64,000 nucleotides of DNA from Prochlorococcus sp. AG-412-P08 (GTDB taxonomy: Bacteria > Cyanobacteriota > Cyanobacteriia > PCC-6307 > Cyanobiaceae), in the NCBI GenBank assembly GCA_003214695.1, contig QCLI01000007.1, forward strand, positions 1 to 64,000, given 5' to 3'. Made by a program: the position numbers and the translations under genes. Below are positions 52,768 through 63,457 of the stretch, in pieces (position 1 is the stretch's first letter; each line of letters opens with the position of its first letter). The notes beneath the pieces are model-generated. The model was not told the DNA's origin and ran no database searches. It was given only the letters and a program-made list of their open reading frames with translations.

Positions 52768-52983
52768 CTAGCTCAGGACTTCTTGTAATTCTCTAACTGT
52801 CTGCAATTGTCCATAATAATAGTTGGCAAGAGCCCTTCTATCCGAATCATTAAGACCATCAAAGGCTTCAAATCCAATATTCTTCCATAATTCACTTCCA
52901 CATGCTCTATCAAGCTCTTTAGTGGCCTCAGAAGCAAGATTTTCTAATCTTCTATTTAAATTCTTAACTTGAACTGCAGACAT
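52768..52983 (-). CDS. Conserved-looking small hypothetical protein, 71 residues
   Basis: Start at ATG 52983 (MSAVQVKNLNRRLENLASEA); an upstream in-frame start adds four residues. Helical, with WKNIGFEAFDGLNDSDRRAL and NYYYGQLQTVRELQEVLS. It lies between infA and ycf39 on the same strand. Function unknown. Confidence 0.72.
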   Translation of the reverse strand: MSAVQVKNLNRRLENLASEATKELDRACGSELWKNIGFEAFDGLNDSDRRALANYYYGQLQTVRELQEVLS

Positions 52984-53044
52984 AAAAAAAACCAATCACA
53001 ATAAGATAGTACAAACAAACTATAAAAAATCAAGCTTTTGTCTC

Positions 53045-54007
53045 TTAAAAGGGAAGTTTTTTCCTCTGTTCTCTATTAAGGTCTGCTTCCATCTCCCGAA
53101 GTCGCTTAAGTATTACGTCGTAATACTCCTTTATGTATACATCTAATGTTGTTGTATTGGAAGGGTCTAAGCCGAAAGTTTTATATGTTTCTTCCATTGG
53201 GGCGTCTAGTCTTACTCCACTGCCACTGACATCAGCAAAGTCAAGGCGTTCAGCAACATTTAAACTTGCTTGAAAGAAAGAAACTAAAGTCTTAGCGACG
53301 CCGATCAATGCAGGGGAGACTCTAAGAATCTTTGCTTTCTTATCACTGACCCTCTCACACAAGCTTGCTACCTCTTCGCTCTTCCAGGCTTTAGGGCCAA
53401 CTACTGCATAGGTTCCTCTAATTGTTTGAGGTCTATTCAAAGCTGCAATAACAAAAGCGGCCATGTCCTCTGTATTCATATAAGCAATCTCACTTGAATT
53501 ACCACTAATCCATACAGGTTGACTATCCAAAATTGGAATAGCAAATTGCCCAATCACGCCTTGCATAAAAGCAGCCCCTTGCAAAATAGTGAATTCAAGC
53601 GAAGAGTCTTGAAGCAATCTTTCTGTGCAATATTTAATATCCATCAATGGAACATTTCTAAATTTTTCAGCAGCCAACAAAGAGAGAAAAACAACTCTTT
53701 TAACTCCTGCAGCATCACACGCTCTATAAAGATTTAATTTTCCGTCCCAATCTGTTTCATAAACACTTCTTGAATCATCTGGTCTACTCGTAGCTGAATC
53801 TATAACAGCATCTACTCCTTTCAATGCATATTTAATATCATCTGGGTTCAACAAATCTCCTTGGGTTAACTCGCACCCCCACTCCTGAAGATAGGAGGCT
53901 TTACGAGGTCTCCTGACCATGCATCGCACTTGAAAACCCGCATCAATAGCCTTTTTGGCTATCTGTCTTCCAAGTGTTCCCGTGCTGCCAATAATTAATA
54001 CCTTCAT
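53045..54007 (-). CDS. ycf39: Ycf39/HCF244-type PSII assembly factor
   Basis: 320 residues from MKVLIIGSTGTLGRQIAKKA; an earlier in-frame ATG adds six. Atypical short-chain dehydrogenase (NmrA-like) with GSTGTLG NAD(P) motif, GFQVRCMVRRPRKASYLQEW, KGVDAVIDSATSRPDDSRSV and ILQGAAFMQGVIGQF. Ycf39 binds with Hli proteins to early PSII (D1/D2) intermediates and helps chlorophyll delivery. hli, psbD and psbC are in the same window. Confidence 0.95.
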   Translation of the reverse strand: MKVLIIGSTGTLGRQIAKKAIDAGFQVRCMVRRPRKASYLQEWGCELTQGDLLNPDDIKYALKGVDAVIDSATSRPDDSRSVYETDWDGKLNLYRACDAAGVKRVVFLSLLAAEKFRNVPLMDIKYCTERLLQDSSLEFTILQGAAFMQGVIGQFAIPILDSQPVWISGNSSEIAYMNTEDMAAFVIAALNRPQTIRGTYAVVGPKAWKSEEVASLCERVSDKKAKILRVSPALIGVAKTLVSFFQASLNVAERLDFADVSGSGVRLDAPMEETYKTFGLDPSNTTTLDVYIKEYYDVILKRLREMEADLNREQRKKLPF

Positions 54008-54065
54008 CCCAGATGTCATCCCCAATCAGAAGCATAATGGTAAGAATTGAAAAACGTGAAAAGAA

Positions 54066-54164
54066 TCATTTGCCCTGAAGCTTAAGCAAAAGCGCTCCTC
54101 CAAGAAGCCCTGCAGGAATTAACACCCAGAAAATTGCAGCTGTTCCAAAAATTTCTGAAGCCAT
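54066..54164 (-). CDS. petM: Cytochrome b6f complex subunit PetM
   Basis: 32 residues, [20 protein letters not shown] then [12 protein letters not shown]. This is an almost perfect match to cyanobacterial PetM, the small single-helix subunit VII of cytochrome b6f. Located 58 bases upstream of ycf39, in the same direction. Too short for ORF callers with a length cut-off. Confidence 0.96.
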   Translation of the reverse strand: MASEIFGTAAIFWVLIPAGLLGGALLLKLQGK

Positions 54165-54390
54165 TTAAAAGTTTTAAGTCATGACATAATTTAAACCCCT
54201 GGAATATAAATACCAAAGATATTTGGACTAATAGCAATAAATCCCTCACAGCAGGTAAGCCTGCTTAAATCGTTTTTATTCCCTAATAAATTCTATTTAT
54301 CCATATTTATTTTCATGAAAAATTGAAAAATTAGGAAATATCGTGGGTTTTGTTTAGCCTAACTTTTAACAAAAATAAATTCCTTTCCCA

Positions 54391-55383
54391 TTGGATTCAA
54401 AACAACCTAAAGGGAATCAAAAGAATTCCTCAAACATTAATGCTCAATGGGGTAAAGCAAATTATTGGAAATGGGGTAAATTTTATTGTCATTGGAAAGT
54501 TCTTGGCGAAGAAGGCAAACGAGCTATAGTTTTCCTTCATGGGTTTGGAGCAAGTAGCTCTCATTGGAGGTTTAACGCAAATTATTTTGCCAAACGTGGC
54601 TTTAGAGTATATGCAATCGATCTCATTGGATTTGGTGAATCCGAGCAACCAGGTCCCAGCAAAATTAAGAAATTAGACAATTGCTTTTGGGCTATCCAAG
54701 TAGCAGCCTTTTTAGAAGAGATCGTGTATAAAAAGAATTCCGGGAAAGCAATCCTAATAGGTAACTCACTTGGAGGTTTAGTTGCTATAACAACTCAAGC
54801 ACTATACCCAGGTCTTGTCAGTGCTGTCGTAGCAGCACCTTTGCCAGATCCTGCATTGGCTCAATCCATACAAGTATCCTTGCCTAATTGGCTTGAAAAA
54901 TTCAAGAACAAATTAATTCATATATTCTTTAATTTAATACCATTAGAGTTATTAATTCCAATAATTTTAAAAACAAAGTTAATTAATATTGCCCTTCAAT
55001 CAGCCTATTTCTCTTCAATAAAGTACGATTCAGAGCTTTTGGAAATAGTAGTTAAACCTGCTCTAAGAAATTCAGCTCCAAGAGCACTTAGAGCAATGTG
55101 CATAGGCATGTCAACTCGTAAAAAAACTTGTACTGCGCCATTTTTAATCAACAAAATTGAAACCACCCAAAATCAGCCTCAAATTCTTATTGCATGGGGA
55201 AGAAAAGATAACTTTGTTCCACTGAGCATTGGCAAGAAAGTAATAAATCAATTTCCTTGGATAAAATTTTTCATTTTTGAAACCACTGGTCATTGTCCTC
55301 ATGATGAATCTCCAAGCGATTTCAACCAATACGTTTTAAATTGGTTGAGAACCAATCTGAGAGAATCTATACAAAAACAATGA
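54391..55383 (+). CDS. Alpha/beta hydrolase fold protein
   Basis: 330 residues from TTG. Oxyanion region [18 protein letters not shown], nucleophile elbow [13 protein letters not shown] (Ser), and catalytic His in [34 protein letters not shown] is typical of the 2-hydroxymuconate-like/PPH hydrolase group. Substrate unknown; a chlorophyll- or lipid-related role is possible. Stop overlaps the ilvN start as ATGA. Confidence 0.9.
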   Translation: MDSKQPKGNQKNSSNINAQWGKANYWKWGKFYCHWKVLGEEGKRAIVFLHGFGASSSHWRFNANYFAKRGFRVYAIDLIGFGESEQPGPSKIKKLDNCFWAIQVAAFLEEIVYKKNSGKAILIGNSLGGLVAITTQALYPGLVSAVVAAPLPDPALAQSIQVSLPNWLEKFKNKLIHIFFNLIPLELLIPIILKTKLINIALQSAYFSSIKYDSELLEIVVKPALRNSAPRALRAMCIGMSTRKKTCTAPFLINKIETTQNQPQILIAWGRKDNFVPLSIGKKVINQFPWIKFFIFETTGHCPHDESPSDFNQYVLNWLRTNLRESIQKQ

Positions 55384-55910
55384 AGCACACTCTTTCCGTA
55401 TTAGTAGAAGATCAATCAGGAGCACTTAGCAGAATTTCTGGATTATTTGCTCGCAGAGGTTTTAACATCGACAGTCTTGCAGTTGGACCTGCTGAAGCAG
55501 CTGGCATTTCACGCTTAACAATGGTTGTTGAGGGAGATGATCGAGCACTTCAACAAATGTCAAAACAATTAGACAAATTGCTTAATGTACTCAATGTAAT
55601 TGATCTGACAACATTGCCTGCAGTAGAAAGAGAGCTGATGCTTTTAAAAGTTTCGGCAACATCTGAAAACCGAGCAGGTGTTCTTGATCTAGTCCAAGTC
55701 TTTAGAGCCAAAGTAGTCGATGTTTCAGACGAAGCTCTAACACTAGAAGTGGTAGGAGATCCAGGCAAACTTGTAGCATTAGAAAAGCTTTTAAAGCCAT
55801 TTGGAATACTTGAGATAGCAAGAACTGGAAAAGTTGCCTTGGAAAGAGCTTCTGGTATTAATACAGAGATGTTGAAATCATCTTCAAAAAGAACAAATAT
55901 TCCAGCTTAG
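55380..55910 (+). CDS. ilvN: Acetolactate synthase small (regulatory) subunit
   Basis: 176 residues from ATG 55380, overlapping the upstream stop by three bases; an earlier frame start at 55341 is inside the hydrolase gene. N-terminal ACT domain [40 protein letters not shown], and the C-terminal domain with [20 protein letters not shown]. It mediates valine feedback control of branched-chain amino acid synthesis. The catalytic subunit is not in the window. Confidence 0.96.
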   Translation: MKHTLSVLVEDQSGALSRISGLFARRGFNIDSLAVGPAEAAGISRLTMVVEGDDRALQQMSKQLDKLLNVLNVIDLTTLPAVERELMLLKVSATSENRAGVLDLVQVFRAKVVDVSDEALTLEVVGDPGKLVALEKLLKPFGILEIARTGKVALERASGINTEMLKSSSKRTNIPA

Positions 55911-55947
55911 GGTTGAATTAATTTGAGGGAATTTATACGAAACAAAA

Positions 55948-56637
55948 TTAGTTTTTAATTACTTTCATATTTAGTATTAGATCACCTTCATTCAAAGAAT
56001 CAACAACATTCATACCATCAGCCACTCGTCCAAAAACAGCATACCTTCCATCAAGCTCAGGCAAATCTTTCAATGATATATAAAACTGAATACTAGCTGA
56101 ATTCAACAATTGTGATCTAGCCATTGACAAGGCACCACGCAGATGATTCAACTCAATTCTGTTAAAGTCATCATACTTAGAAATAAGCTTATTATACCTA
56201 GGTTTATCCTCTCCCTTTAGTTTAATCTCTAAAGGAATCTGATTTATGCTAAAACTCTCTTTTTTCTTTATATAACTCTCATCTTTAGATTTTAGACTAG
56301 ATTCTAAATTATATGCTAAATCCTTGTAGCCACCTTGAATTATAAATGGGTAAGGCCTTCTTATAACTCTGTTAAAAATTGTTCCTTTATAAAATCCTTT
56401 CTCAACAAGAAACAAGAAGTTTGAAGCAGTTAAAGGAGCAAGTTCAGCATTTAACTCTAAGATAATTTCACCCTTACTAGTATACATTTTAATTTTTATA
56501 ATTTTATTAATGCAATTATCATTCAGCAAGGTAAGACACAAATCATCAGGTGTTTCACTTAATGGCTTATGACAACCAAAGAGACTTAAAGAGATCATTA
56601 AACAAGCAAGGAAGCTTCTATTAAATAAGAAACTCAT
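55948..56637 (-). CDS. Cyclophilin-type peptidyl-prolyl isomerase, lipoprotein
   Basis: 229 residues. Lipobox SLFGC after a hydrophobic signal (FLACLMISLSLFGC, Cys22). The cyclophilin domain shows MYTSKGEIILELNAELAPLT, FNRVIRRPYPFIIQGGYKD, GALSMARSQLLNSASIQFYI and DGRYAVFGRVADGMNVVDSL. The canonical F-H-R is F-N-R, so catalytic efficiency may differ. Probably folds proteins in the lumen or periplasm. Confidence 0.92.
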   Translation of the reverse strand: MSFLFNRSFLACLMISLSLFGCHKPLSETPDDLCLTLLNDNCINKIIKIKMYTSKGEIILELNAELAPLTASNFLFLVEKGFYKGTIFNRVIRRPYPFIIQGGYKDLAYNLESSLKSKDESYIKKKESFSINQIPLEIKLKGEDKPRYNKLISKYDDFNRIELNHLRGALSMARSQLLNSASIQFYISLKDLPELDGRYAVFGRVADGMNVVDSLNEGDLILNMKVIKN

Positions 56638-56657
56638 CTTTCTCTTATTAATAGAGT

Positions 56658-57239
56658 CTAACTTGATAGTCCTTCAAGATTAACTTTTAGAAAACGTGCT
56701 AGTTCTGCTCCCTCCTGCTCCAATACTAAAAGAGGCTGAGGCCCTCCAACCTCACTAATAGGAAGATCTTTCCTTCCCTGCAGCCTTAGGCAAATTCTTC
56801 GTCTAGGGTTAAACCCTTCTCGAATCTCAAGCTTTACTGCCTGAATATCTTTAATCGGAACCTCAATTAAAATTCGCTTGAAATAACCCTGCCTAGAAAG
56901 CTCTAGCGACCCTTTTCCTTTATCAAAACGATTAAAACCAGAGCCATAATCAACTTTAATCAAAGCCCACAAATAGCAAGCCATAATCGTTCCGAGTAAT
57001 CCATAGAAAGCCATGAATAAGCCTTGGGGAACAAAGATTAAAGTTGAGGCACTACCAAAAGGCAAAAGTTCCCTGCCGAAAAAACTTGATAATGCGGCCA
57101 AGGAGAAACCAATCCCACCAATTGTCAACATTCCAGCAACTAAATAATTTGAAGTTTTCCTTGAACCTTTAACAATTTGTTCAAGAAATTTTTCAGAAGT
57201 TTCAACAGACGCTTGGGACTCCGGGAGATCAGCTGACAT
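56658..57239 (-). CDS. ycf4: Photosystem I assembly protein Ycf4
   Basis: 193 residues. Two N-terminal membrane helices (NYLVAGMLTIGGIGFSLAAL, TLIFVPQGLFMAFYGLLGT) then a soluble half with GSGFNRFDKGKGSLELSRQG, DIQAVKLEIREGFNPRRRIC and LRLQGRKDLPISEVGGPQPL. These are characteristic Ycf4 sequences. It divergently precedes psbD, with 176 bases for both promoters. Confidence 0.96.
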   Translation of the reverse strand: MSADLPESQASVETSEKFLEQIVKGSRKTSNYLVAGMLTIGGIGFSLAALSSFFGRELLPFGSASTLIFVPQGLFMAFYGLLGTIMACYLWALIKVDYGSGFNRFDKGKGSLELSRQGYFKRILIEVPIKDIQAVKLEIREGFNPRRRICLRLQGRKDLPISEVGGPQPLLVLEQEGAELARFLKVNLEGLSS

Positions 57240-57400
57240 AACAGGTCACAACTGAAACTATTGTCCATTATAGAAGCTCAAAAAACATAAAAAGGTATTT
57301 GTTTGTTTGATTAGCAATACAACAACGGATTTCATCTGATAAAAATTTCCCCCGTCTTGCCTTGGTAATTGTTAAAGTCTCGGGCGTATCCCAAAAGCTC

Positions 57401-57412
57401 AGCAACGTTGCT
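57401..57412. promoter_or_regulatory. 12-bp perfect palindrome just before the psbD start
   Basis: AGCAACGTTGCT is self-complementary and ends three bases before the psbD ATG, where a Shine-Dalgarno would normally be. No Shine-Dalgarno is present. It may bind a dimeric regulator or shape initiation; this is inference. Confidence 0.35.
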
Positions 57413-57415
57413 CTC

Positions 57416-58492
57416 ATGACGATAGCTGTTGGTAGCGCCCAAGATAGAGGATGGTTTGACGTCCTCGATGACTGGCTTAAGCGCGACCGATTCGTATTTG
57501 TTGGTTGGTCTGGTCTTCTTCTCTTCCCTACTGCCTATTTGGCTATCGGTGGATGGTTTTTAGGCACAACCTTCGTAACTTCCTGGTACACCCACGGTGT
57601 AGCCAGCTCCTATTTAGAAGGATGTAATTTCCTTACTGCTGCTGTTAGTACTCCTGGCGATGCCATGGGTCACAGCCTTTTGTTCCTATGGGGACCAGAG
57701 GCTCAAGGCAGTCTTGTTCGCTGGCTTCAACTAGGCGGACTATGGAATTTCGTCGTTCTTCATGGTGCATTTAGCCTGATTGGCTTCATGCTGCGTCAGT
57801 TTGAAATCGCAAGACTTGTAGGCATTAGGCCTTATAACGCTTTAGCTTTTTCTGCTGTTATAGCTGTTTTCTGTGCATGTTTCCTTATTTATCCATTAGG
57901 GCAACACAGTTTTTTCTTTGCTCCATCTTTTGGGGTTGCAGCTATTTTCCGCTTCATCTTATTTATTCAAGGCTTCCATAACATCACTTTGAATCCATTT
58001 CATATGATGGGTGTTGCAGGAATTCTTGGCGGTGCTCTTCTTTGTGCAATTCACGGGGCAACAGTTCAAAACACCCTGTATGAAGACACCAGTATTTATA
58101 CAAACGGTAAGGTTCAAAGCACTACTTTCAGAGCTTTTGACCCGACTCAGGAAGAAGAAACTTACTCCATGATTACTGCAAACAGATTTTGGAGTCAGAT
58201 CTTTGGTATTGCTTTCTCAAACAAACGTTTCCTTCACTTCTTAATGCTCTTCGTACCTGTTATGGGTATGTGGTGTGCTGCTATAGGTATCGTTGGACTA
58301 GCTCTAAACCTTAGGGCGTATGACTTCGTTAGCCAAGAAATCAGAGCAGCTGAAGACCCTGAGTTTGAAACTTTCTATACCAAAAACATACTTTTGAATG
58401 AAGGTATGAGAGCCTGGATGTCTTCTGTGGACCAACCACACGAAAATTTTGTATTCCCTGAGGAGGTACTCCCACGTGGAAACGCCCTTTAA
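57416..58492 (+). CDS. psbD: Photosystem II D2 protein
   Basis: 358 residues from ATG 57416 ([20 protein letters not shown]). Reaction-centre protein binding P680 chlorophylls, QA and non-heme iron. Five helices; His ligands seen in [33 protein letters not shown] and the C-terminal part VLPRGNAL. A frame extension of 18 codons upstream is not D2-like. The last 17 bases overlap psbC, the usual cyanobacterial psbDC arrangement. Confidence 0.98.
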   Translation: MTIAVGSAQDRGWFDVLDDWLKRDRFVFVGWSGLLLFPTAYLAIGGWFLGTTFVTSWYTHGVASSYLEGCNFLTAAVSTPGDAMGHSLLFLWGPEAQGSLVRWLQLGGLWNFVVLHGAFSLIGFMLRQFEIARLVGIRPYNALAFSAVIAVFCACFLIYPLGQHSFFFAPSFGVAAIFRFILFIQGFHNITLNPFHMMGVAGILGGALLCAIHGATVQNTLYEDTSIYTNGKVQSTTFRAFDPTQEEETYSMITANRFWSQIFGIAFSNKRFLHFLMLFVPVMGMWCAAIGIVGLALNLRAYDFVSQEIRAAEDPEFETFYTKNILLNEGMRAWMSSVDQPHENFVFPEEVLPRGNAL

Positions 58493-59858
58493 TAGTCTTC
58501 TAAAAGCTCCTAATCAGAGTATTGATGAAACAGGATATGCCTGGTATGCAGGTAATGCTCGTTTAATCAATTTATCTGGAAAATTATTAGGAGCTCATAT
58601 TGCTCACACAGGACTAATGGTGTTCTGGGCAGGAGCAATGATGCTATACGAGGTGAGTCATTTCACCTTTGACAAGCCAATGTGGGAGCAAGGTTTAATT
58701 CTTCTTCCTCACGTTGCAATGTTTGGCTATGGCATAGGACCTGGTGGAGAAGTAGTCGACATCATGCCTTACTTCCAAGCAGGTGTGGTTCATCTAGTTT
58801 CTTCTGCAATTCTTGGATTTGGTGGTATTTATCACTCTCTAGCCGGACCTGACAAACTAGAAGAGGAGTTCCCCTTCTTCTCCACCGATTGGAGAGACAA
58901 AGATCAAATGACAACCATTCTTGGTCGTCATTTATGTGTCCTTGGATTAGGTTCATTAGCTTTTGCAATTAACTGGCAGTTCCTTGGTGGTCTTTATGAC
59001 ACATGGGCTCCAGGTGGTGGAGAGGTTCGCTTAATCACTCCAACAACAGATCCTGGAATTATCTTTGGATATCTTTTCCAAACCCCTTGGGGTGGTGGTG
59101 GAAATATGGTTGGTGTTAACTCTGTCGAGGACATTGTTGGCGGACACTATTACTTAGGAATCATTGAACTCTTAGGTGGTCACTTCCATATGCAAACAAA
59201 GCCATTTGGCTGGGCACGTAGGGCATTTATTTGGAATGGAGAAGCATTACTTAGTTATGCACTAGGTGGTTTATGTGTAGCAAGCTTCTATGCATCTACC
59301 TTTGTGTGGTTTAACAACACAGCTTATCCATCTGAATTCTATGGACCAACCAATGCTGAAGCCTCTCAGGCACAAAGTTTCACGTTCCTCGTTAGAGACC
59401 AAAGGATAGGAGCAAATGTTGGCACCACTATGGGTCCTACAGGTTTAGGAAAATACCTAATGAGATCTCCTACTGGAGAAATCATATTTGGTGGTGAAAC
59501 AATGCGTTTCTGGGATTTCCGGGGACCTTGGCTTGAACCGCTAAGAGGAGAAAATGGATTAAGTCTAGACAAGATCCAAAACGATATTCAGCCTTGGCAA
59601 GTTCGTAGAGCAGCTGAATACATGACTCATGCACCAAATGCTTCTATTAACTCTGTTGGTGGAATCATTACTGAGCCAAATGCTGTTAACTTCGTTAACT
59701 TGCGCCAATGGCTTGCATCAGCTCATTTCTTCCTAGGCTGGTTTACCTTTATTGGCCATCTTTGGCATGCTGGAAGAGCAAGAGCAGCTGCAGGTGGATT
59801 TGAGAAAGGTATTGATAGAAAAACTGAGCCAGCACTTTCTATGGCTGACTTAGATTAA
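58476..59858 (+). CDS. psbC: Photosystem II CP43 protein
   Basis: 460 residues from GTG 58476 with a strong Shine-Dalgarno GAGGAGG inside psbD; an upstream ATG at 58449 would lie deep in psbD. Opens [14 protein letters not shown]. Large lumenal loop between helices V and VI present, including the [20 protein letters not shown] segment that contributes Glu/Arg near the Mn cluster. Core chlorophyll antenna of PSII and homologue of the Pcb proteins at the other end of the window. Confidence 0.98.
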   Translation: METPFNSLLKAPNQSIDETGYAWYAGNARLINLSGKLLGAHIAHTGLMVFWAGAMMLYEVSHFTFDKPMWEQGLILLPHVAMFGYGIGPGGEVVDIMPYFQAGVVHLVSSAILGFGGIYHSLAGPDKLEEEFPFFSTDWRDKDQMTTILGRHLCVLGLGSLAFAINWQFLGGLYDTWAPGGGEVRLITPTTDPGIIFGYLFQTPWGGGGNMVGVNSVEDIVGGHYYLGIIELLGGHFHMQTKPFGWARRAFIWNGEALLSYALGGLCVASFYASTFVWFNNTAYPSEFYGPTNAEASQAQSFTFLVRDQRIGANVGTTMGPTGLGKYLMRSPTGEIIFGGETMRFWDFRGPWLEPLRGENGLSLDKIQNDIQPWQVRRAAEYMTHAPNASINSVGGIITEPNAVNFVNLRQWLASAHFFLGWFTFIGHLWHAGRARAAAGGFEKGIDRKTEPALSMADLD

Positions 59859-59874
59859 TCAATTATCTTTGATT

Positions 59875-59907
59875 AAAAAAGCTCCCTTTAATTGGGAGCT
59901 TTTTTTT
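59875..59907. terminator. Intrinsic terminator of psbDC, bidirectional
   Basis: AAAAAAGCTCCC, loop of seven, GGGAGCTTTTTT and a further T run. It is 17 bases after psbC; the A tract upstream also allows use by the converging maf gene. Confidence 0.9.
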
Positions 59908-59940
59908 GTCTCAAAAGATTCCAGATATCTGAACAATCTT

Positions 59941-60585
59941 TTAGATAAATGATATTGAAGCTTTAACTAAAGCTTTCCTAAGCCAAGGGAGACTAAGACC
60001 TACAACATTGCTGTAACATCCATCAATAGTTTCTACAAAAAAAGCTCCCTTCCCTTCTATAGCAAAGCCACCCGCACAATTCATTGGTTCATCAGTGTCA
60101 ACATAAGCTGCTATTTCAGGAGATTCTAATTTTGCAAAATGAACTTTAGTGCTTATGACCTCACTAATTATTCCATCAAAATCTCTATTTCTAAAATCGT
60201 TGTGGCCAATATGACTCCTATACATTAAAGAATGTCCAGTATGGAGCTCACCAGACTCTGAGGACATCCTTCTCCACCTATTGAGAGCTTCTTCTTTGCT
60301 ACGAGGTTTTCCAAAAATTTCACCTTTAAATTCAAACAAAGAATCACACCCTAAAACAGCTTCTACCTTATTGTTAGAGTTACATTCCTCACTGTTCGAT
60401 AAAATCTTCAAGACAACAGCTTCAGCTTTTTTATAAGAAAGCTTCTTAACTAAACTCTTTGCATTTCTATCTGTGATTTTATCCTCATCAAAGTTACTTA
60501 CAATTACTTCAAATTCAATTCCTGAGCGCTGAAGTAACTCTTTTCTACCTTTTGATCTAGAGGCAAGTATCAACACAAGATTCAA
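59941..60585 (-). CDS. maf: Maf-like nucleoside triphosphate pyrophosphatase
   Basis: 214 residues. LILASRSKGRKELLQRSGIE is the Maf opening (usually S-x-S-x-x-R), with VLGCDSLFEFKGEIFGKPRS and WRRMSSESGELHTGHSLMYR following, and GGFAIEGKGAFFVETIDGCY, NVVGLSLPWL at the end. Maf proteins hydrolyse non-canonical or canonical NTPs as house-cleaning enzymes. Five bases separate its start from the divergent gene. Confidence 0.95.
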   Translation of the reverse strand: MNLVLILASRSKGRKELLQRSGIEFEVIVSNFDEDKITDRNAKSLVKKLSYKKAEAVVLKILSNSEECNSNNKVEAVLGCDSLFEFKGEIFGKPRSKEEALNRWRRMSSESGELHTGHSLMYRSHIGHNDFRNRDFDGIISEVISTKVHFAKLESPEIAAYVDTDEPMNCAGGFAIEGKGAFFVETIDGCYSNVVGLSLPWLRKALVKASISFI

Positions 60586-60589
60586 TCAA

Positions 60590-60964
60590 ATGGACCTTAT
60601 AGATAAGCATATTATTAGTAGAAGTACTAGTGCAATAAGATGCCTTCCACTAAACTCAGATTTTTATAAAGACATTCAAATATCTGGATTATCAGCAGAA
60701 CAGGTTTTTAATCTGAAAGGAAGGTACATTTCAAAAAAATTCTTTAAATTGAAAAATGCTGAAGAGGTAGAGATGCACTTCCTTTGGCTAATAAAAATTG
60801 GTGTTCTAAGAAGAGAAGTTGATGGGCAAGGTTTAACTTCTAAAGTCCGTCTAACACCTCTAGGGAGACTTGTCTTAGAAAATGATCAAAAGCTTCCTAA
60901 TCAAAAAGTCTCATTATTTGAATTAGTTAAACACTCGCTTTATAGATTTTTCATTCTTCCGTGA
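60590..60964 (+). CDS. Npun_F0494-like family protein
   Basis: 124 residues. [20 protein letters not shown], then a helical winged-helix-like part ending [20 protein letters not shown] style ([20 protein letters not shown]). Family placement rests on recalled similarity to a cyanobacterial protein family of unknown function. It overlaps cobQ by four bases (GTGA), so it is translationally coupled to it. Confidence 0.75.
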   Translation: MDLIDKHIISRSTSAIRCLPLNSDFYKDIQISGLSAEQVFNLKGRYISKKFFKLKNAEEVEMHFLWLIKIGVLRREVDGQGLTSKVRLTPLGRLVLENDQKLPNQKVSLFELVKHSLYRFFILP

Positions 60965-62490
60965 ACCCACAAACATCAAAGTCTAATACTCTAATGATCC
61001 TTGGGACTTGCAGTGGAGCAGGTAAATCCCTAATAACCACGGCTATTTGTAGATACCTTTACCGGAAAGGAGAAAACCCTATTCCATTTAAAGGTCAAAA
61101 CATGAGCAACAATGCCTGGGTAGATAAAAACAATGGTGAGATGGCATATTCTCAGGCTGTTCAAGCCTGGGCTGCAGGAGCAGAACCTATTTCTGCAATG
61201 AACCCAGTTTTGTTAAAGCCTCAGGGAGATTGCACTAGTGAAGTAATTCATCTGGGTAAAAGTGTCGGAATCTCAAAAGCGGCAACATATTATGAAGAGT
61301 GGTTCGTATCAGGGTGGAATGCAATTAAGCATGGTTTAACAGAACTCAACTCTGTCAATAATTTCACTCGGCTCGTTCTTGAGGGTGCTGGAAGTCCAGT
61401 TGAAGTCAACCTGCAGCATAGAGATCTAACAAATTTAAGATTAGCAAACCACTTAAAGGCAAACTGTGTTCTAGTTGCAGATATTGAAAGAGGAGGTGTA
61501 TTTGCTCAAATAATAGGGACACTTGCTCTTCTTAAGCCAAATGAAAGAGATCTAATAAAAGGGATAATTATAAATAGATTTCGAGGAGACATTGCTTTAT
61601 TTGATGAAGGACGCAAATGGATTGAGAATGAAACGAAAAAACCTGTTTTAGGTATCCTGCCTTGGTTAAATGAGATTTTCCCCCCAGAAGACTCATTGGA
61701 TTTATTAGAGAGAAAAAGCATAAAGTCCAATACTGAAATTAAGATTGTGGTAATAAGGCTTCCATCTTTAAGCAACTTCTCTGATTTAGACCCCCTTGAA
61801 GCCGAGCCTTCTGTTCAATTGATCTGGATTGCTCCAGGCGAGCAGTTAGGCAATCCCAATGCAGTGATCATTCCTGGAAGTAAGCAAACTTTGAAAGACT
61901 TAGAGAAAATTCAAGCAAGTGGACTTGGGGAACAAATAAAAGCTTTTGCAACTTCCGGAGGAATTGTCTTTGGAATATGCGGAGGTCTTCAAATGCTTGG
62001 GAACGAGCTAGAAGACCCATTAGGACTTGAGAATTCTTTACAAGAAAAGTTAAATTATAAATTCTCTGGACTCAGGCTCCTATCAATAAAAACTATTTTC
62101 GAACGTAAGAAAACCTTGGCTAGGAGAAATGTAATTGCTCAATGGCCTAAGAAATCAGAGGTTTCAGGGTTTGAATTACATCACGGAAAAAGTTTGCTAA
62201 ATAAGTCCTTAGAGAATGACCTTTCGCCTCTTCCAATGTTTAATACCCCTGATTTAGGATGGAGTAGTGCTAAAAAAAGTCATTTAAATGTAGCAGGATC
62301 TTATTTACATGGAATCTTTGAGAATGGAGAATGGAGAAGATTGTGGCTAAACGAAGTAAGGAGGAGTTCAAAGCTCAAGGGCTTGCCAATTATTAACTAC
62401 AATCACAGCGAAAAAAGAGAAGAAATCATTGAACGATTAACAGATGTTCTCGAAGAAAACATTAATCTAGCACCACTAATTAACAGCTAA
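60961..62490 (+). CDS. cobQ: Cobyric acid synthase
   Basis: 509 residues from GTG 60961. Amidates four side chains of adenosylcobyrinic diamide in B12 synthesis, using glutamine. N-terminal dethiobiotin-synthetase-like ATPase [30 protein letters not shown]; class-I glutamine amidotransferase part with [22 protein letters not shown] (nucleophile Cys), and GFELHHGKS. Prochlorococcus makes pseudocobalamin, so the in vivo product may be that. Confidence 0.97.
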   Translation: MNPQTSKSNTLMILGTCSGAGKSLITTAICRYLYRKGENPIPFKGQNMSNNAWVDKNNGEMAYSQAVQAWAAGAEPISAMNPVLLKPQGDCTSEVIHLGKSVGISKAATYYEEWFVSGWNAIKHGLTELNSVNNFTRLVLEGAGSPVEVNLQHRDLTNLRLANHLKANCVLVADIERGGVFAQIIGTLALLKPNERDLIKGIIINRFRGDIALFDEGRKWIENETKKPVLGILPWLNEIFPPEDSLDLLERKSIKSNTEIKIVVIRLPSLSNFSDLDPLEAEPSVQLIWIAPGEQLGNPNAVIIPGSKQTLKDLEKIQASGLGEQIKAFATSGGIVFGICGGLQMLGNELEDPLGLENSLQEKLNYKFSGLRLLSIKTIFERKKTLARRNVIAQWPKKSEVSGFELHHGKSLLNKSLENDLSPLPMFNTPDLGWSSAKKSHLNVAGSYLHGIFENGEWRRLWLNEVRRSSKLKGLPIINYNHSEKREEIIERLTDVLEENINLAPLINS

Positions 62491-62501
62491 ATATTTTTAA
62501 T

Positions 62502-62732
62502 ATGAAAATAAATTGGCCAAATGGTATTAGCTCAAAAGTAACTGTTGGAGCTGATTGGTTAGAAGAAGCTAAAAAAGCAGGTATTGATATCCCAACAGGT
62601 TGTCTCAATGGTAGCTGTGGCGCATGCGAAATTGAAGTGAATGGTAAAGTGATTCGAGCTTGTGTTAATACAATTAAAGGTTCAAAGAAAAGTGAACTTG
62701 AGGTTAAATTCTTTTATGATCCATTCTGGTGA
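62502..62732 (+). CDS. Plant-type [2Fe-2S] ferredoxin, short
   Basis: 76 residues. Cys34, Cys39, Cys42 and Cys54 in PTGCLNGSCGACEIEV and IRACVNT give C-x4-C-x2-C-x11-C, a shorter last spacing than photosynthetic PetF (x29). This is typical of small bacterial ferredoxins or ferredoxin domains. It follows cobQ by 11 bases and could serve corrin or another redox pathway. Confidence 0.9.
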   Translation: MKINWPNGISSKVTVGADWLEEAKKAGIDIPTGCLNGSCGACEIEVNGKVIRACVNTIKGSKKSELEVKFFYDPFW

Positions 62733-62820
62733 AAGGTTCTTGATTACTTCATAATGATAGACATAGTAAAATAAACAGTTCTTTCTTTCAATAACTCTAA
62801 AGCTACCTAATTTTAATCTT

Positions 62821-63174
62821 CTACCACATATCTTCTTCCTTAGAATCTTTTTCGTTTTTTCGCTTTTCCAATAAATTCTTTCTTTTCTCTAATTCTTCTT
62901 CTTCAGGGGTTAATTGCTCTATTTGATTTCCTTTTCTGACAATAAGAATCTTATCTTGGAAATCATCCTTAAAAAATTCCTTCATTTCCAACCAAGCCTC
63001 TTTCTCCTCCTGATTACCTACAGTACCTTTGATTTGATCATCAATTGAAATCCTAACGAAATTTCTCAGATCATCTTCCGACATATTGTTTAAACGACTT
63101 TCCACATATAGATCCTTTAATTTATCTAATTGCAAATCATTTAAATCCTTAAAATTAATTTCTTCGTTAGACAC
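62821..63174 (-). CDS. Acidic hypothetical protein, 117 residues
   Basis: Highly charged soluble protein: DLNDLQLDKLKDLYVESRLN, MSEDDLRNFVRISIDDQIKG, KEAWLEMKEFFKDDFQDKIL and a Glu/Lys-rich C-terminal helix (EEEELEKRKNLLEKRKNEKD). Conserved-looking in the first 80 residues. Function unknown. It converges on the ferredoxin gene. Confidence 0.75.
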   Translation of the reverse strand: MSNEEINFKDLNDLQLDKLKDLYVESRLNNMSEDDLRNFVRISIDDQIKGTVGNQEEKEAWLEMKEFFKDDFQDKILIVRKGNQIEQLTPEEEELEKRKNLLEKRKNEKDSKEEDMW

Positions 63175-63457
63175 TAATCTTTACTGATATTATTTAATTA
63201 ATATAATACTACCTCAAGATGAGAGAAATGCTTGGTAAGGTTTTGATCTAATTCATAGGTTAAAATTAATAAGATAAATCAGGCTTAATAGCGGCTAACT
63301 CAAAATCAAGTCTTAAGAGGTCTTTACAGAATTAGTCTCTGTTTCTTTTAGGGTAAATTTGTGCGAAGTACTAAAAATAAGAAAGGGCCACTATTCCATT
63401 TCGTCAAAAAGGGCTTTTAAAGAATTGAGTTAATGGTTTAAACGGGTTGAGTTCCAT

